Of a stretch of DNA of 10,372 nucleotides, positions 8,119-10,372 are shown piece after piece (position 1 is the first letter of the stretch; the number at the start of each line of letters is the position of its first letter). Under the pieces are notes generated by a model. It was not told the origin of the DNA. It saw nothing but the letters and a program-made list of their open reading frames with translations, and did no database searches. This DNA is from Thoreauomyces humboldtii (taxonomy: Eukaryota; Chytridiomycota; Chytridiomycetes; Spizellomycetales; Powellomycetaceae), in the NCBI GenBank assembly GCA_027596035.1, contig JADGJA010000811.1, forward strand, positions 1-10,372, in the 5' to 3' direction. The position numbers were made by a program, and so were the translations under genes.

Positions 8119-9762
8119 ATGATCACCCTCCCGCGCGGACGGACCTTTCGTCTCGTAACGATAGGCATCCTCCTTCTCTTCACCTTCTTCTTCCTTCACT
8201 CGTCCCTCACCGATCCTGAAGGGATCCCTTCCAACGGCGGAATGGCCGAGAAGGCTCGTCTCAACCGTCTCCTCCACCAACCAGGCTCCCCTTACACCCG
8301 AGCCGACCTCAGCTACTCGAAGAAGGCGGGACTGGAGCTCGTGTCGGTGGACAACGTGTCCAGAAACGCGTCCACCGGGACACCGGGAACGACACCGAGG
8401 GTCAAGGCCGCGATCGTCATGCTGGCGAGGAACGGCGACGCCAACGGTGCAGCGAGCAGCATCTTGCAGCTCCAGAAACGGTTCAACGACCGCTACAACT
8501 ATCCCTTCGTCTTCCTCAACGAGAGACCCTTCGACGACGCGTTCAAGGCCAGGATGCGTGAGGTGGCACCACAGAGCAAACTCATGTTCGGTCTCATACC
8601 CGTCGAGCACTGGTCCTTCCCTCCCTGGATCGACCAGGAACGCGCGGCGAGGGTCAGGAAGGAGATGCACGAGGCCAACATCATCTACGGTGGTTCCGAA
8701 CCCTATCGACACATGTGTCGTTACAACTCTGGGTTCTTCTTCCGTCATCCTCTCCTCGACGAGTTCGACTACTACTGGAGGGTCGAACCCGACGTGGACT
8801 TCCACTGCGACATCCAGGACGATCCCTTCAGGTACATGCAGGAACACAACAAGCTCTACGGCTTCACCATCTCCCTCTTCGAATACGGGACCACCATCGA
8901 GACCCTCTGGAAGACGTCTCGCGACTTCATGAAGGAACAGCCCCACCGCGTCCGATCCGACAACTCGCTCCGGTTCCTCCACGACGGCAATATCGAGGAC
9001 TACAACCGATGCCACTTCTGGTCCAACTTCGAGATCGCCTCCCTCCACCTCTGGAGGTCCCAGGCCTACCTCGACTACTTCGACCACCTCGACAAGGCCG
9101 GAGGCTTCTTCTACGAGCGATGGGGGGACGCTCCCGTCCACTCGATCGGGGCGGCCATGATATTGAAGCCGGACCAGATCCACTTCTTCAACGACATAGG
9201 GTACTACCACGGTCCCTTCCGTCACTGTCCCGTCGACCAACCCGCCTTCAAGGACAAGTGCCAGTGCAACGGGAACGAGAACTTTGACATGCAGGGTTAC
9301 AGCTGCACGAGAAAGTGGTTCGAACTGTACGGAGGAGGGGACGCCAACATCGAGGCCGAGAGGGTCAGGGTGGTCAACGAGGAGGCGGCCAGGGTGGCCA
9401 AGGAGGAGGCCGAGAGAAAGGAGAAGGCCAAGCAGGAGGAAGAGGACAGGAAGAAGAAGGAGAACGAGGAGGCGGCGAAAAGGAAGGAGGAGGAGGACAA
9501 GGCGGCCCAGAGGAAGAAGCAGGTCGAGGCCGACGAGAGGGTCGCGAGGGAGGAGAAGGAAAGGATCGAGAACGAGAAGAAGAAACAGGAGGAGAAGGCA
9601 AAGAGGACAGAGGACCAGACCGACGCGACCACCGGACCGGTCAAGCCAGACGACAACGCCAGCGACGACGGAAAACTCGTCGTCCCGGAAATCACCGTAG
9701 TCGCGGATCTGGCCGAGGCCGAAAAGGAGGCGGAGGCTCGACAGGCTGCGGACGTGGATTGA
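8119..9762 (+). CDS. GT15 alpha-mannosyltransferase (KRE2/MNT1/KTR family) with coiled-coil tail
   Basis: Golgi type II membrane enzyme that transfers mannose from GDP-mannose, in alpha-1,2 linkage for characterised family members, to N- and O-linked glycans; this is important for the fungal cell wall. 547 aa, no intron. ATG 8119 has A at -3. A short cytoplasmic tail (LPRGRTFR) precedes a membrane anchor at about residues 11-27 (VTIGILLLFTFFF). A stem follows with possible N-glycosylation sites at N79 and N83. The catalytic domain, about 95-404, has the GT15 motifs YNYPFVFLNERPF (126-138), CRYNSGFFF, YYWRVEPDVDFHCDI (218-232, GDP/metal site), CHFWSNFEIA (298-307, with E305 at the position proposed as nucleophile in Kre2), FFYERWGDAPVHS (330-342) and YYHGPFRHCP (362-371). 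Residues 412-500 are an added Lys/Glu-rich coiled coil, followed by an acidic tail 501-547. Yeast Kre2 is 442 aa and lacks such a tail. Which acceptor this member uses cannot be told from sequence. Confidence 0.95.
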   Translation: MITLPRGRTFRLVTIGILLLFTFFFLHSSLTDPEGIPSNGGMAEKARLNRLLHQPGSPYTRADLSYSKKAGLELVSVDNVSRNASTGTPGTTPRVKAAIVMLARNGDANGAASSILQLQKRFNDRYNYPFVFLNERPFDDAFKARMREVAPQSKLMFGLIPVEHWSFPPWIDQERAARVRKEMHEANIIYGGSEPYRHMCRYNSGFFFRHPLLDEFDYYWRVEPDVDFHCDIQDDPFRYMQEHNKLYGFTISLFEYGTTIETLWKTSRDFMKEQPHRVRSDNSLRFLHDGNIEDYNRCHFWSNFEIASLHLWRSQAYLDYFDHLDKAGGFFYERWGDAPVHSIGAAMILKPDQIHFFNDIGYYHGPFRHCPVDQPAFKDKCQCNGNENFDMQGYSCTRKWFELYGGGDANIEAERVRVVNEEAARVAKEEAERKEKAKQEEEDRKKKENEEAAKRKEEEDKAAQRKKQVEADERVAREEKERIENEKKKQEEKAKRTEDQTDATTGPVKPDDNASDDGKLVVPEITVVADLAEAEKEAEARQAADVD

Positions 9763-10372
9763 ACCCATCCCTTCTCGTATCAGGGGAGGTGGCGAAAGAC
9801 GAGAAAAGAACCAGCAACCAACGCTCTCATGAACGTCAACGTTCGAGCGTCTAGCCGGTGCCTTGGAGAGGTTCCTAACGCTTCTCCGTCTCTCCACGCA
9901 CGCCATCTCGTGAAGAGAGACTCCACTTGGAGGTTTCAAGCACCTCTCCCACCTCCTTCATCAACCGCGCGGGCGCACACACTATCCTCCACGGAAGGCG
10001 ACTCAAGCTCCTTGCCCCCGGACGAACCTCGCCATTCACCAAATTCATCCGTCCTACTTTTTTCGCATCCAATACCCTCCGTATTTTTTTGTCCTGGTGT
10101 CATCTCTTTATCTGATGCATTCTTGAACACGCCTTTCATTTCCGCTTTTTGAAGGGCTTCGTTTCGCTCGCACGGGGAAAGAAGGATCGAAAGGATCGAA
10201 TTGAAAAAGGACGATATTATGCAGCAGCGAAAGGGGAAGGAAGAAAGAAATGTGTAGACAAAAGCACAAAAAGGGGGGGTGGCATAACAAGGAGGGGAAC
10301 AAAAAAGGTGTGTGTAAAAAAGACCCAAAGAAGTAAGGGCAAAGAAGCCCAGGGTTGGGATATGAGCAAAAT
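9763..10372. other. 3' flank of the mannosyltransferase gene, no gene seen
   Basis: 610 nt. It contains T-rich stretches (around 10051-10060 and 10085-10091) that may belong to 3'-end formation, then a purine-rich segment from about 10176 to the end with several A runs and a G7 run near 10274. Two tandem copies of aaggatcga lie at 10182-10199. ORFs here (9829-10152 plus, 10328-9936 minus) look like random low-complexity translations. Confidence 0.55.

Noticed and set aside
7984..9939. 651-aa minus-strand ORF, the longest in the window
   Set aside because: It lies antisense to the mannosyltransferase, whose C/G-biased third codon positions suppress stop codons on the other strand. The translation is Val/Leu/Gly/Glu-repetitive with no family motifs, while the plus strand carries every GT15 motif.
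9936..10328. 130-aa minus-strand ORF rich in Phe, Ser and Cys
   Set aside because: It is produced by the purine-rich plus strand, which reads as T/C-rich codons on the minus strand. There is no protein-like organisation.

Overview
This is a eukaryotic nuclear fragment, most likely from a fungus and probably a basidiomycete. The evidence is short spliceosomal introns (mostly 59-82 nt, GT-AG), a KRE2/MNT1-type (GT15) mannosyltransferase, which is a fungal family, a mitochondrial ribosomal protein split by introns, and a multi-exon CDK10-type kinase. A smut relative (Ustilaginomycotina) would fit, but that is inference.

Layout, left to right. 1-955 (+): 3' part of the gene for mitochondrial small-subunit ribosomal protein bS18m; its 5' end is probably left of the window. 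956-1215: gap between convergent genes. 1216-2347 (-): three-exon gene for a protein with a basic N-terminus and a C-terminal Myb/SANT-like domain that appears only after splicing. 2348-2626: short divergent promoter region with a (CT)n tract. 2627 to about 3571 (+): unrecognised gene with two supported exons and an uncertain 3' half. 3593-5321 (-): seven-exon CDK10-like protein kinase, including a 20-nt micro-exon. 5322-6758: 1.4 kb without a convincing gene. 6759-6986 (+): short Pro/Ser/Thr- and Gln-rich protein. 6987-8118: unresolved region with several short ORFs, splice-like signals and a (GT)n microsatellite. 8119-9762 (+): intronless GT15 alpha-mannosyltransferase with an unusual charged coiled-coil tail. 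9763-10372: 3' flank.

The genes look like ordinary neighbouring housekeeping and regulatory genes: mitochondrial translation, transcriptional control, cell-cycle or transcription kinase, and Golgi glycosylation. They do not form a pathway. I see no mobile element, CRISPR array, secondary-metabolite cluster or other obviously novel system. The items most worth a second look are the mannosyltransferase tail, the kinase micro-exon, the splice-revealed Myb domain and the unrecognised gene at 2627.
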